Below, piece after piece: positions 26,371 to 35,814 of a stretch of DNA of 64,000 nt (position 1 is its first letter; each line of letters begins with the position of its first letter). The notes beneath the pieces were generated by a model. That model was not told where the DNA came from. It saw only the letters and a list, made by a program, of their open reading frames with translations, and did not search any database. Source of the DNA: Chrysomallon squamiferum (taxonomy: Eukaryota; Mollusca; Gastropoda; Neomphalida; Peltospiridae); assembly GCA_012295275.1 (NCBI GenBank), contig CM022674.1:6630936-6694935 (forward strand), given 5' to 3'. Made by a program: the position numbers and the translations under genes.

Positions 26371-29300
26371 CAGTAATAGTAATAATAATAATAACAGTAA
26401 TAGTAATAGTAATAATAAGAACAACAATAATAAACTTGCTGGCTTATAAGAAAATAATAATAAGTAATTAACTTTCACATAAATAAATAGGTAATGTAAA
26501 TAAATAAATAAATAAATAAACAGAAAATTAAATAAATAAGTGCATAGATAACTAAAAATAAATAAATAATTAATTAAATAAATAGATAACTACATAAATA
26601 AAATAAAAAATACAGTAATAATAAATAGAAATTAAATAAATAAGAAAATAAATAAATATATAGATAAATAAAAATAAATAAATAATTAATAAAATAAATT
26701 GATAACTACGTAAATAAAAAATAAATAAATAAACAGAAAATTATGTAAATTAATAAACAAGTATTTCTGTAAGTAAATAAATAAATAAATAAATTGATTA
26801 ATATATCTGAAACGGTTTCAAAAATCAGAAATTTATAACTAACATGTGATTAAAGTCATAAAACAAATACCTATTTAACTTCATCATATTTAATCATTTA
26901 AAACTCGTTAAAAAATCTAAAAAATTAAACATCTTCAGGATCCTAGCTTCCAATCAATGGATCATGAAGGCACTGCAAATTCTTAAATGCTCGCCTAAAT
27001 GAAAATCGATGACAGAAATTATTCCAAGAATGTTAGAATGTTCGAAAAACAGATATTTACCACACAACATGATGTAGCTGGAATGGTAAGTAAGATTCAG
27101 TCCAACGAAAAGCAGTCCTGTTCGTGCCATGTCGCAGAGGGTGCAAGGTATGAAAATCATTTTGTTGTAGATCTTGGGGTCAGGTTCTTCGGGAGGGAAA
27201 GGGCGTTGGTGAGGACCTCGGACAGGCCTATTACGTGGTCGATGTCGTCGATCCAGTTGTTCATGTGTGTCAGTACGACCGAAGATTATGAAGTAGAGAA
27301 TGACGCAACATGTTTGTCCAAAAAACTTCAAACATGCCTGAAACAGATATCAGTGATATTTCTTAATGGGACAGGTACATGGATGAATTAAAGAGTGGAA
27401 TTTAGAATGTTAATAATTTATAAAAAACATTTTTATTTTATTTTAAATAAAACATTTGAGGATGGATTATTGATGAATGAAAATTCATAATGGAAGGAAG
27501 CATGGATGGATAGATGGATGGATGGATGGATGGATGGATGACAGAGTGGAAGGAATGGATATTAGAAGAATAAAATAAAAACTGTTGATAAACCAATAAC
27601 TGAATGGTGTTTAGTCAAATAAAAATTAAGGATAACTGGATGAACAGATTAAAATCATAACAACAACAACAGCAACAACAATACATAAACAACAAACAAA
27701 AATCAAATATATAAAGATAATAAAAAAATATGATTGCATAAACAGTTAAATAATCATAAACAAAAATAAATAAATAAATAAAATACATACCAAGAAAAAT
27801 GGATGCTTAAATTCATGAAGATTCAGATTTGTACCAGTTGAATTAACATGGTTTCCCCATCTGAAAACAAAGTAATAAATTTAAGTGAGTGTTTTACAAT
27901 AATAATAATAAATAAGATTCAGTAATTAAATAGTAATCAATAAAAAATAATTAAAATTATAGAATATTAATCAAAATAAGCAAAAAACTATGAACAACAT
28001 GAAGATCAAAAACCATAATCATTAATAATGTCAAAAATAAATCTTTTAGTAAGAATGAAAATAAACGTATAAATAAATAACAACATAAACAAGGACTTAA
28101 GAAGAAAAATAAATCATAATAAATATAATGAAATCTTTAATTAACAAATGATTATTAATTAATAGTAATAATAATAATAACAACAACAACAAAATTAAAT
28201 AAAACAAAAAAGAAAATAGCGTTTAAATTAAATCAAATCAACAGTGAAACTAAAAAAAATATTTTTATTCGATTACTTTTTCGTTTTTTGAAAAGAGGAA
28301 AATAAATGAAATACTTTGGGTTTTAATTTTCTTCTCAAAGAGAAACTGGAATTTTAATGTTAATTTACTGAAATACACATTGTTTATTTCATTTATTTAT
28401 TATTATTATCCTCATTAGTTTATTATTATTTTAATTATTTATTACTGTTCATGTATATGGGTCATTCTGGGTCAAATCACCCAATGGGTTAAACCCAACC
28501 ACCTCAGATTTTTATGAAACTTGGTATACTGCTGGTTGGATCCCATAGCAACAAATCCGAAATTTTAGACCAATTGAACCAGTGGTGTGGGAGATATGGC
28601 TCAACAAATATTGAGATTTTTGGCCAAAATGGATGTGGGTGCCAACCTTTGAACCCTCATATCTCATGAACTACTGGGCCAATCTTCATAAAATTGGGAT
28701 TGATGAAAAGGCAATATGACAAGGATTCCAAATCTGCCATTATTGTTCAGGTTGGAGAATGATGGGGTACTCTGACCTTTTGACTTTTGATATGACATTG
28801 AAATTGACCTTGTGGATCAAGTGACCTTGAGACAAGATGACCTTTCTTGAATTTTAATCTCCCACATGTTAACGAAAACATATAAAAATTTCAGAGGTGA
28901 TTTGTCACAGAATTACCCACATACATACTACATACATACATATATATATATAAACACACACACACATATACACACATTAATCCTTCAGTCAGAGTATGTA
29001 GTGACAAGATACTATGATGAAATAATTTCTATATTTTTGGGCACTAACAAAAGAATATTTTTTTGGGACGGAATTATATTTGCTTGTTACATTTCTTAAC
29101 TGCTGGTTTGCATCTTAAAAGACCATTCTCAAAACGCTTTTCATTTTAAAAATAACAAACATGTTGTTTTGAAGAATATTTTTTTTAATTATTATTATTA
29201 TTTTTCAATGCAGTTACAAAATCATTACACATAAATAACTATTCTCAAGAATGGTGAGGAATAAAATAATTATCCTCATATAATTCTTAAAATTATTCAG

Positions 29301-29579
29301 GACTGCAGTGTAGAAAATAAATAAATGGTCCTAATCTTAAGTCAGTAAGCAGATATTACCGACATATCTATTACTGATGTGTGTACGAGTGTATGAGTGT
29401 TTCTCACTTTCTCCGAGTCTGTACATGATCGACTGTGTGTAGGTGTGTGTCTGTGAGTTTATGTATGTACTTCTGAATCTATATGTACATAAATAAGCAC
29501 GAGTTTATATACGAGATATTTGTTGTGTATTTAAATTCATATTAATACAACACACACACCCACACACACACACACACAC

Positions 29580-29614
<35 letters not shown>

Positions 29615-29966
29615 TAAATATGTAAGAGACTATTTACAAATAAGGTTTTGACAGTATGTTCGATACTGGATTTTTCATTTCATCACATTCTACGAGGTGA
29701 TAGTAATTTAACACGAAATTTGAAAAATGAAAAATAATTTATTTCAAATACTGTTTTATGACAACAATTAATTTCCTCATCCACGATGTCAGTATATCAG
29801 TCTCAAATATCTGAACTACAAAAGAAAAAATTATAAATTTTGCGAAACTTCAATAAATGTAGTTTCTGAAGTTAACATAATGATCATTAATACTTTACCC
29901 TGGTGCCCAGTAATACAAACTGCCACTGAGGATATACAGAAAGCTGACAACCATTGGCGATGCCAT
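21496..29966 (-). CDS. SLC35F6: SLC35F6-like drug/metabolite-superfamily transporter, complete (8 coding exons, 426 aa)
   Basis: SLC35F6 is a roughly ten-helix membrane protein of the nucleotide-sugar/drug-metabolite transporter fold, reported on lysosomal and mitochondrial membranes; its substrate is not settled. Exons in coding order: 29899-29966, 27791-27860, 27061-27337, 26109-26279, 25367-25477, 24206-24361, 22201-22560, 21496-21563. All have GT-AG introns and matching phases, from ATG at 29966 to TGA at 21496. Family matches: HPFFL (exon 2); FIPCTLCDMARTGLLFVGLN (exon 3); SVAFL then GVVGL (exon 4); GDLLIVMAMI...LEQRFVKKH then AVGIEG (exon 5); the ...RMVLDN... helix (exon 7). It is longer than the human protein (371 aa), mainly from a basic, proline-rich loop in exon 3 (RRHRPRNRPVRGPHQRPFPP) between early helices and a longer C-terminus ending YDVRQRIKVS. 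The last exon, though short, is supported by phase, acceptor and in-frame stop. Confidence 0.9.
21712..22058. repeat. Tandem ~42-bp AT-rich minisatellite in the last SLC35F6 intron
   Basis: About eight degenerate copies of a unit containing AATTTGAAATGTATATATAA followed by TTATAAACTGGTAT. It occupies much of the intron between coding exons 7 and 8. Confidence 0.8.
23335..23665 (-). pseudogene. Decayed Tigger/pogo-type (CENP-B-like) transposase fragment
   Basis: On the minus strand, inside the SLC35F6 intron between exons 6 and 7, several frames give peptides in the correct order for a Tigger transposase. SSGWL then SLRHGINQ (about 23600-23625) matches the end of the CENP-B-type helix-turn-helix. 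TDEAAAL (about 23535) follows. NLSPEQICNADETAVCLPRK (about 23440-23500) carries the first catalytic Asp context (NADET). GIKDSKDRVTV (about 23375-23408) is the conserved DDE-domain motif. Stops and frameshifts break the frame. The later DDE residues were not found. Confidence 0.7.
24361..24800. repeat. ~25-bp minisatellite seeded at the SLC35F6 exon 6 acceptor
   Basis: Starting at the exon edge (ATAAACACCTGTAATAATCA), the unit CTGTAATAATCAGTGTGTTA followed by AATAT is repeated about 16 times, first regular and then degenerate. One later copy (24583-24604) again includes the exon bases ATAAACAC. On the minus strand each regular copy carries a TTATTACAG acceptor-like word, so the true 3' splice site sits downstream of many decoys. 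Confidence 0.85.
25889..26001. repeat. (AT)n and (AC)n microsatellites
   Basis: A TA run at 25891-25920 and an AC run at about 25953-26000, in the SLC35F6 intron between exons 4 and 5. Confidence 0.95.
26325..26810. repeat. (AAT)n / (AATA)n tract
   Basis: AAT/AGT repeats at 26337-26430 followed by AAATAAAT-type sequence to about 26800, in the SLC35F6 intron between exons 3 and 4. Confidence 0.85.
27490..27545. repeat. (GATG)n microsatellite
   Basis: ATGGATGGATAGATGGATGG-type run at about 27501-27542 in SLC35F6 intron 2. Confidence 0.9.
28452..28870. mobile_element. Putative dispersed repeat of unknown class
   Basis: A ~415-bp block in SLC35F6 intron 1 stands out by balanced base composition in an AT-rich intron and by phrases such as GGTCATTCTGGGTCAAATCA, ATGAAACTTGGTAT and GAGATATGGCTCAACAAAT / CATATCTCATGAACTACTGG. 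No frame stays open and no terminal repeats are clear. Its look is that of an interspersed element fragment; I do not recognise the family. Confidence 0.4.
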
Positions 29967-30362
29967 ATTTTCACTAATCTTCAATAAACCTTTACTTTTT
30001 CTTCTATATTTTTTTTCCTCTTTTATTTCTTTTTTCCTTCCGTGATATTTTTATGTTCTTGTTTCATAAATAGAAATAATACTTCCTGGTTGGTTTTCCT
30101 CGTATTCTCTTCGGAAATATTCGTTTTATTTCGACAATTTTCACGAAAATAAACGATTTATTTTTTAACAAAAAAAATTGAATGGTTCATAATTATTCAT
30201 TGTTTCCCTATAAAACTATTCGCTACTCCTAAATTTTGAATAATTTCATATATATTATTTCATTTCAAATTTATCCCATAATAGAAACTATTTAACTCAT
30301 TCACCTATCTTGTCTCGAAAGTTTACGCTTGGCAAGTATTATTTGAAAACCGTCTAACAGCT
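29967..30362. promoter_or_regulatory. Head-to-head region between SLC35F6 and tRNA-Pro
   Basis: A 396-bp spacer between the SLC35F6 start codon (minus) and the tRNA (plus). It should hold the SLC35F6 promoter and 5' UTR. It is AT-rich; no specific motif could be supported. Confidence 0.4.
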
Positions 30363-30434
30363 GGCTCGTTGGTCTAGGGGTATGATTCTCGCTTAGGGTG
30401 CGAGAGGTCCCGGGTTCGAATCCCGGACGAGCCC
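30363..30434 (+). tRNA. tRNA-Pro (AGG)
   Basis: A 72-nt cloverleaf. Acceptor GGCTCGT pairs with ACGAGCC, with discriminator C at 30434. The A box is TGGTCTAGGGG (30370-30380). The anticodon stem CTCGC/GCGAG encloses TTAGGGT with anticodon AGG (Pro). The T arm is CCCGG/CCGGG with the B box GGTTCGAATCC. There is no intron and no encoded CCA. It looks intact although the PCCA insertion lies just downstream. Confidence 0.96.
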
Positions 30435-30662
30435 CATGTTTTTCTTTCATATTGTTCAAGATTTGTACTTACAGAATATTGTTATTTACTTATTTGTAAA
30501 ATCGTTATTTTTATCAACATTTGTTTGTTTTAAATATCCCGATTTAACTTTTGTTTTCTTCTTTTAAGAATGAGGAAATAAATTTAAATCCATTAGAGGA
30601 AGGCTGAACTGTGTTTGCTTAAATACTCATGTTGACTTTTAAAAATATATATTCATAAGAGA
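30384..30662 (+). repeat. Left 279-bp direct repeat flanking the PCCA insertion
   Basis: This segment starts in the D arm of tRNA-Pro and runs 228 bp past the tRNA. It matches 33440-33718 base for base by eye, at a constant offset of 3056 with no indel. Together the two behave like a target-site duplication around the inserted block. Confidence 0.9.
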
Positions 30663-30670
30663 GAAGGAGT

Positions 30671-30745
30671 ACAGTATTCCCTCGCTATTCGCGGGGGTTA
30701 CGTTCTTTACCCCCTCGCGAATAGCGAAAAACCGCGAATATTGGA
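30671..30745. mobile_element. Tigger/pogo-like terminal sequence with hairpin
   Basis: CAGTATTCCCTCGCTATTCG followed by CGGGG resembles the terminal inverted repeats of Tigger/pogo elements. It folds into a near-perfect hairpin: TCGCTATTCGCGGGGG (30682-30697) against CCCCCTCGCGAATAGCGA (30710-30727), with a 12-nt loop. It lies inside the inserted block, between the left repeat and the PCCA-derived sequence. Confidence 0.55.
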
Positions 30746-30780
30746 TGCAGTTTTAAAACGTCTATTATGAGATTATATAC

Positions 30781-33404
30781 GGCACTGTAGAGTTTCTTGT
30801 TGATTCAAACAAACAATTTTACTTCCTGGAGATGAACACTCGACTTCAAGTAGAACACCCTATCACAGAATGCATCACAGGCATTGACATAGTTCACCAG
30901 ATGATCAGAATAGCTAAAGGTCATCAGCTTGCCTACAGGCAGACTGATATTCCCATAGAAGGCTGGTCACTGGAATGTAGAGTTTATGCCGAGGATCCTT
31001 TCAAGAACTTTGGTATGCCATCTGTAGGAAGACTGACTAGATATGTAGAACCATCAGCCATGCCAAATGTTCGCTGTGACAGTGGTGTGAAGGAAGGTTC
31101 TGATATAAGTATTTATTATGATCCAATGATCTGCAAGCTTGTAACATTTGGACCAAACCGACAAGAAGCCATTCACACCATGATTAATGCCCTTGATTCT
31201 TATGTTATAAAAGGTGTTACCCACAATATTCCACTGTTGCGAGACATTCTTACTGAGCCAAACTTTGTAGCAGGAGACATCAACACAAACTACCTGTCAG
31301 CAGTGTTTCCAGAAGGATTCATGGGCAAACAGCTATCACTTTCTGAGTTTAAAGAACTTGTAGCTTTGGCTGCTGCTCTGTATATCAAAGATCACCTCAG
31401 ATTCTCCACATTCATAAATCAAATAAGGTTGCCAAACCATCCTGATGAGCGAAATGAATGGTCAGTCAGTGTATATGTGTTACAGAAGCAAATTCCTGCA
31501 ACAATCAGACAGATAGAGAATGGTTACAAGGTTGATATTGATGGAGAAACATTGACTGTAACAGGCAAAATATGTTTTGTTTCACCAATCATGAACACTT
31601 GGGTAAATGGAGAAGAACGAATACTTCAGCTTACAAACAGAAATGGAGGGGGGCAGTATGAGCTGAGATTGTTTGGAACAGTGTTTTCAGTGAGAGTTTT
31701 TGATGATCTTGCATCAAATTTCTACAAATATATGCCAGAAAAAAAAGAACATGACAGTGGTTCAGCCATCCTTGCTCCCATGCCTGGTATTCTGAAATCC
31801 ATTACTGTAGAGCCTGGACAAAAAGTTGCAGAAGGTCAGGAGGTTTGTATATTGGAGGCTATGAAGATGCAGAACAGTTTGATAGCAGCCAGAAGTGCAG
31901 TTGTTAAAAAGGTATTTTTCAAAACTGGTGACACTGTGAATGAAGAAGATTTAATAATTGAGTTTGAATGATTGAACAGTATTATCATCCTTCTGACATG
32001 TCTAAAAAGTAATGAAAAATATATTTTGTATCTTAAGGAAACAGAAGTAACATACAAGATTGTTGTATTGGTACCAACTAACACTGACATAACAAGCATT
32101 TACTAACATCTTTAATTTAAAAATATTATAATGATGTGTGGTAGGAAATAGATTACGGGTTTATTAATGTGATACAGGTAATTTTTATGTTGAGGATAAT
32201 CTTAATATTATTCAAAAATTAAATGCAAAAAAGGGATAAAAAAGAGAGTATTTTTGCCCAGTAATTTGAGGTATATTGAATCATTTTAGATGAAAATTAA
32301 TATTCTTGCCTTGATAGTCATTAAGCTAGTTCCTGTTATCTTTATACAGTATACTGGTTATGTATTTTCATGATGGGCATTTAAAATATTTGAATCTCTA
32401 AACAAAATTGTAATCAAGTTCATGTATAATATTCAACTTTTCTTGATGAGTTCTTTTACAATAATTATGATTTAGCGATAAAGCACATGTCTTTATTCTA
32501 GACATATCTGTTTCATTTATATTTGGGTTATTACTATTTCATATATGCAGTGAATTTTTCTGGTGAAATTGTGGTGCGATAAGACTAAACTGCATATGAT
32601 TATTATATTACAAACATTATGAATAGAGAATATAATGTATCAATTAAAATTACTTTTCTTAATTTGAGAAGTTATTTTTAAGGTGGACAAGTTTTGCAGT
32701 TATTATTTTGAAATATTGTCACATGTAAGTTTGTCTTCTGTTAATTGTGTGAATTGAATTCATGAGAGAATGACGCAGTGTCATGCTTCTGTGCAACAAC
32801 TTGATCTTTAGTGGGTTTACAGAGAAGGATAAGGAAGACACTAGTTTATAAAAAAAATGAAATGAATGTAGAAAACAATATTGACTTTCACAGTCTACGG
32901 AAAATTTTGACAGCATAGAGGACCTATTGTAACTAAATTTATTGTGTGTAAAGACAGAAAAATAAATCAGCTGCACCCAAAGCACTAATAAACATATGGA
33001 GTTAATGAACATCTGAAAGAAATTGTATCCAACTACAAATCAAATAAAAGACAAAGGAGGTGAGTAACCTTAAAAGGGCAGGTTGATACAAGGAGTAGAT
33101 GGGACAATTACACAACGATCAAAGACAGATCAATCTGTAGTTGGTTGTATTTTCCTTCATATCTGTAGATTTAAAGATTATGTTGAACAGGTGAAGAAGT
33201 GAAGATAGAAATATTGGGGAATATACATGTAAAGATGCTAATTTTGTTGATTACTGAAAACTGAGAATTAATATAAATAAATGCTGAACAGATCTGTTAG
33301 TGGTGTTAGGGAATATATGACATCTATTAAATGCAAAATACAAATGCTAAAAATTTCAGATCCATGGACTACAGATAAATTCCGAACAGTAATAAAGGTG
33401 TTTG

Positions 33405-33439
<35 letters not shown>
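30781..33439 (+). pseudogene. PCCA: PCCA (propionyl-CoA carboxylase alpha) retrocopy, 5'-truncated, with A-tail
   Basis: PCCA is the mitochondrial biotin-carrying subunit that carboxylates propionyl-CoA. Homology starts at GTVEFLVDSNKQFYFLE (30781) and runs 396 codons without stop or frameshift to TGA at 31969-31971. The longest frame from an ATG is 30832-31971 (379 aa). It keeps the biotin carboxylase C-terminal half (EMNTRLQVEHPITE, ECRVYAEDP), the linker domain and the biotinyl domain with EAMKMQNS; the biotin lysine is 34 residues from the end, as in human PCCA. It lacks about 330 N-terminal residues, including the mitochondrial signal and most of the ATP-grasp region, so it cannot be a full enzyme. 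Retroposition marks: no introns where neighbours have many, a 1.4-kb 3' UTR, AATAAA at 33391 and 31 A's at 33409-33439. An in-frame stop at 30754 precedes the homology. Expression is not shown. Confidence 0.9.
33391..33396 (+). terminator. Polyadenylation signal of the retrotranscribed PCCA mRNA
   Basis: AATAAA lies 12 bases before the 31-nt A-tail, the expected spacing for the end of the source mRNA. Confidence 0.8.
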
Positions 33440-33441
<2 letters not shown>

Positions 33442-33490
33442 TTCTCGCTTAGGGTGCGAGAGGTCCCGGGTTCGAATCCCGGACGAGCCC
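33440..33490 (+). pseudogene. Truncated tRNA-Pro copy
   Basis: The part of the right 279-bp repeat that copies tRNA-Pro from the D arm onward. It lacks the first 21 nt (5' acceptor strand and A box), so it cannot fold or be transcribed normally, though the anticodon arm and B box are unchanged. It directly follows the A-tail. Confidence 0.92.
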
Positions 33491-33718
33491 CATGTTTTTC
33501 TTTCATATTGTTCAAGATTTGTACTTACAGAATATTGTTATTTACTTATTTGTAAAATCGTTATTTTTATCAACATTTGTTTGTTTTAAATATCCCGATT
33601 TAACTTTTGTTTTCTTCTTTTAAGAATGAGGAAATAAATTTAAATCCATTAGAGGAAGGCTGAACTGTGTTTGCTTAAATACTCATGTTGACTTTTAAAA
33701 ATATATATTCATAAGAGA
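33440..33718 (+). repeat. Right 279-bp direct repeat flanking the PCCA insertion
   Basis: Matches 30384-30662. Beyond 33718 the sequence (AAATCCGAAATA) is presumably the original downstream flank of the tRNA locus; beyond 30662 the left copy goes into inserted sequence. Confidence 0.9.
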
Positions 33719-33971
33719 AAATCCGAAATACTGTAATTAGCTTAACGATTGTATGTGTATCTCTGCAGTACCTAATAGCAGAGTATTCCGAAATAATAAA
33801 TACACCAGCTAATTAATAATAACAAAAGAAACAACAGTATTAACAGCGTAAGTAATACATTAATAATGATAATAATAACAATAGCTGAAAGTTCTGTAGG
33901 AACCAGTTTAAGAACAAGAAAAACGAGAATAGCTATAATTCACTGGCGTAATTAAGAGCTGGGTCAAGAAG

Positions 33972-34070
<99 letters not shown>

Positions 34071-34700
34071 ATTCCTGGATACGCCATTAAAATAACTGTT
34101 GTAGAAACTGCGGTAAAATCAATATTAGTAATAATAATAATAATGACATCAAAACCGAACTAGTGCAGTAACATCCATAATAATAAAAACAAAAATACAA
34201 ACAGTAACAACAACATAAACATTTAAAATATTAGTAACGAAAGTACCAGCAAGAACAACAACATAAACATTTAAAATATTAGTAACGAAAGTACCAGCAA
34301 GAACAACAACAACAACAACAACAACAACAATAATAATAATCCACACAGATCGATGACAGTCTTTGCAGATTTTTTGCGTAGTTACCAATTGTGACGTAGA
34401 ACAGAGTTTCCACGTGACAGTTTATAGTTTTGTTGTTTCTAACACGAATTCACAGCTGGCACTTTGGATACAGTAATTTACAGAGAAAACTGTAACAGTA
34501 TGAAAAAGGTCTAAATTAATTAATAATAATAATAATAATAATTGTTATTATTATTATTATTGTTGTTGTTGTTGTTGTTGTTGTTGTTTTCAATGTTTCC
34601 TCTAAATTGCGCAGTCGCTGCACTGGTGCCAAGTAAAAACGTTTTAATTTATATATATCAAAAATTTATGCTCGGTGGCTTGGAAAAATTAGGAACTTTG

Positions 34701-34744
<44 letters not shown>

Positions 34745-35038
34745 CATCATCATCATTATTATTGATGTTAGAATCAGTCTGTTATAATGGTTAGACTGGC
34801 ACATATTGGGTTCAAGTCCTTGTATTGTCTTATAACTAAGAAAATAACAAAATATTTTTCATTACAATAATTCCATGACAAATTTGCAGCTTTTTCGGAC
34901 ATCCAAGGGACAAAATCAAATTTAATAGTTGAAAAATTGGTTTTATTTATTTATTTATTTATTTATTATCAGTAATATATAATACGAAACTACGGTGTAT
35001 TAACACATATCTAATTTATTCTTATTTTTAAACTTCAG
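33719..35038. other. Intergenic region with microsatellites
   Basis: No gene was seen. Contents: (AAT)n at 33975-34018; (AT)n at 34019-34066; a 48-bp exact tandem duplication at about 34207-34304 (ACATAAACATTTAAAATATT unit); (AAC)n at 34305-34330; (ATT)n/(TTG)n at 34525-34588; (ATT)n at 34700-34760; (TTTA)n at 34940-34965. Confidence 0.7.
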
Positions 35039-35040
35039 GA

Positions 35041-35105
35041 ATGGAAGGTCAGAGGTTAACCAAGCAGCTTTCAAGAACGGATTCAGAAGACGCTATTGAT
35101 TCTAC
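35041..35105 (+). other. Candidate alternative 5' coding exon of MLF
   Basis: After an acceptor-like CTTCAG at 35033-35038, ATG at 35041 opens MEGQRLTKQLSRTDSEDAID to a GTAAAT donor at 35106. It ends with two bases of a codon (AC), exactly the phase of MLF exon 2, which starts with one base. It could be an alternative first coding exon, or belong to another transcript. It has no homology I recognise. Confidence 0.35.
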
Positions 35106-35121
35106 GTAAATAAATAAATAA

Positions 35122-35165
<44 letters not shown>

Positions 35166-35814
35166 ACGTCATTAAATTTTGAAATCTAACTTATAAATGT
35201 TGATCCTGCATCAGAACACAGAACGTTTTATTCTGCGCAGATTTTGTTCCTTATTATTTAATAATTTTTATTAATTAGATGTTGTGTTTCTTTGTAATTA
35301 TTCAAGTTTTTATGCTAAGATATTCATTTATTCGTTTGTATTTTATGATTAATAGAAATTAGTTTATGTTCATAAATAAATAAATAAATAAAGCTTTTAA
35401 TATAACTGTATGATGTATATTCTAATGCGCGCTCTCGTGTATGTAAACCATGTTTACACACATACACATTCATACGCTTTAAAATCTCTAAATTTAATAT
35501 TTATTTATTATTATAACATAAAAAGATAATAAAAACAATAGATCCCCGATAATTAAAATCAAAAAGATAATAATAATAATAATAAGTAAGTAAGGAAAGT
35601 TACGTGTTTTACCGAAGATGCTTTGTCACGGAAATAACCATATAAGGAAAGCAATTTCGATTGGTTTAAAAGATAGTGACGCGGTACACATATATACGTG
35701 ACAGAGAGGAAATTGCTGGAAAGGTCATCACTATAGTTGCTCTACTGCAGAAGGAAAACAATTTTGTGAATTAATCATTATTTGACGAAACAAAGACTGA
35801 AATAATTTGCTAAG

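Noticed and set aside
26999-27391. Plus-strand 130-aa open frame
   Set aside because: Antisense shadow of SLC35F6 exon 3, whose minus-strand reading has clear family motifs and proper splice sites.
28866-29099. 77-aa plus-strand open frame
   Set aside because: Driven by AC/AT repeats in an intron; no recognisable domain.
30832-31971. Annotating the PCCA frame as the normal PCCA gene
   Set aside because: It lacks the N-terminal ~330 residues, has no introns, ends in an A-tail and lies between direct repeats, all marks of a retrocopy.
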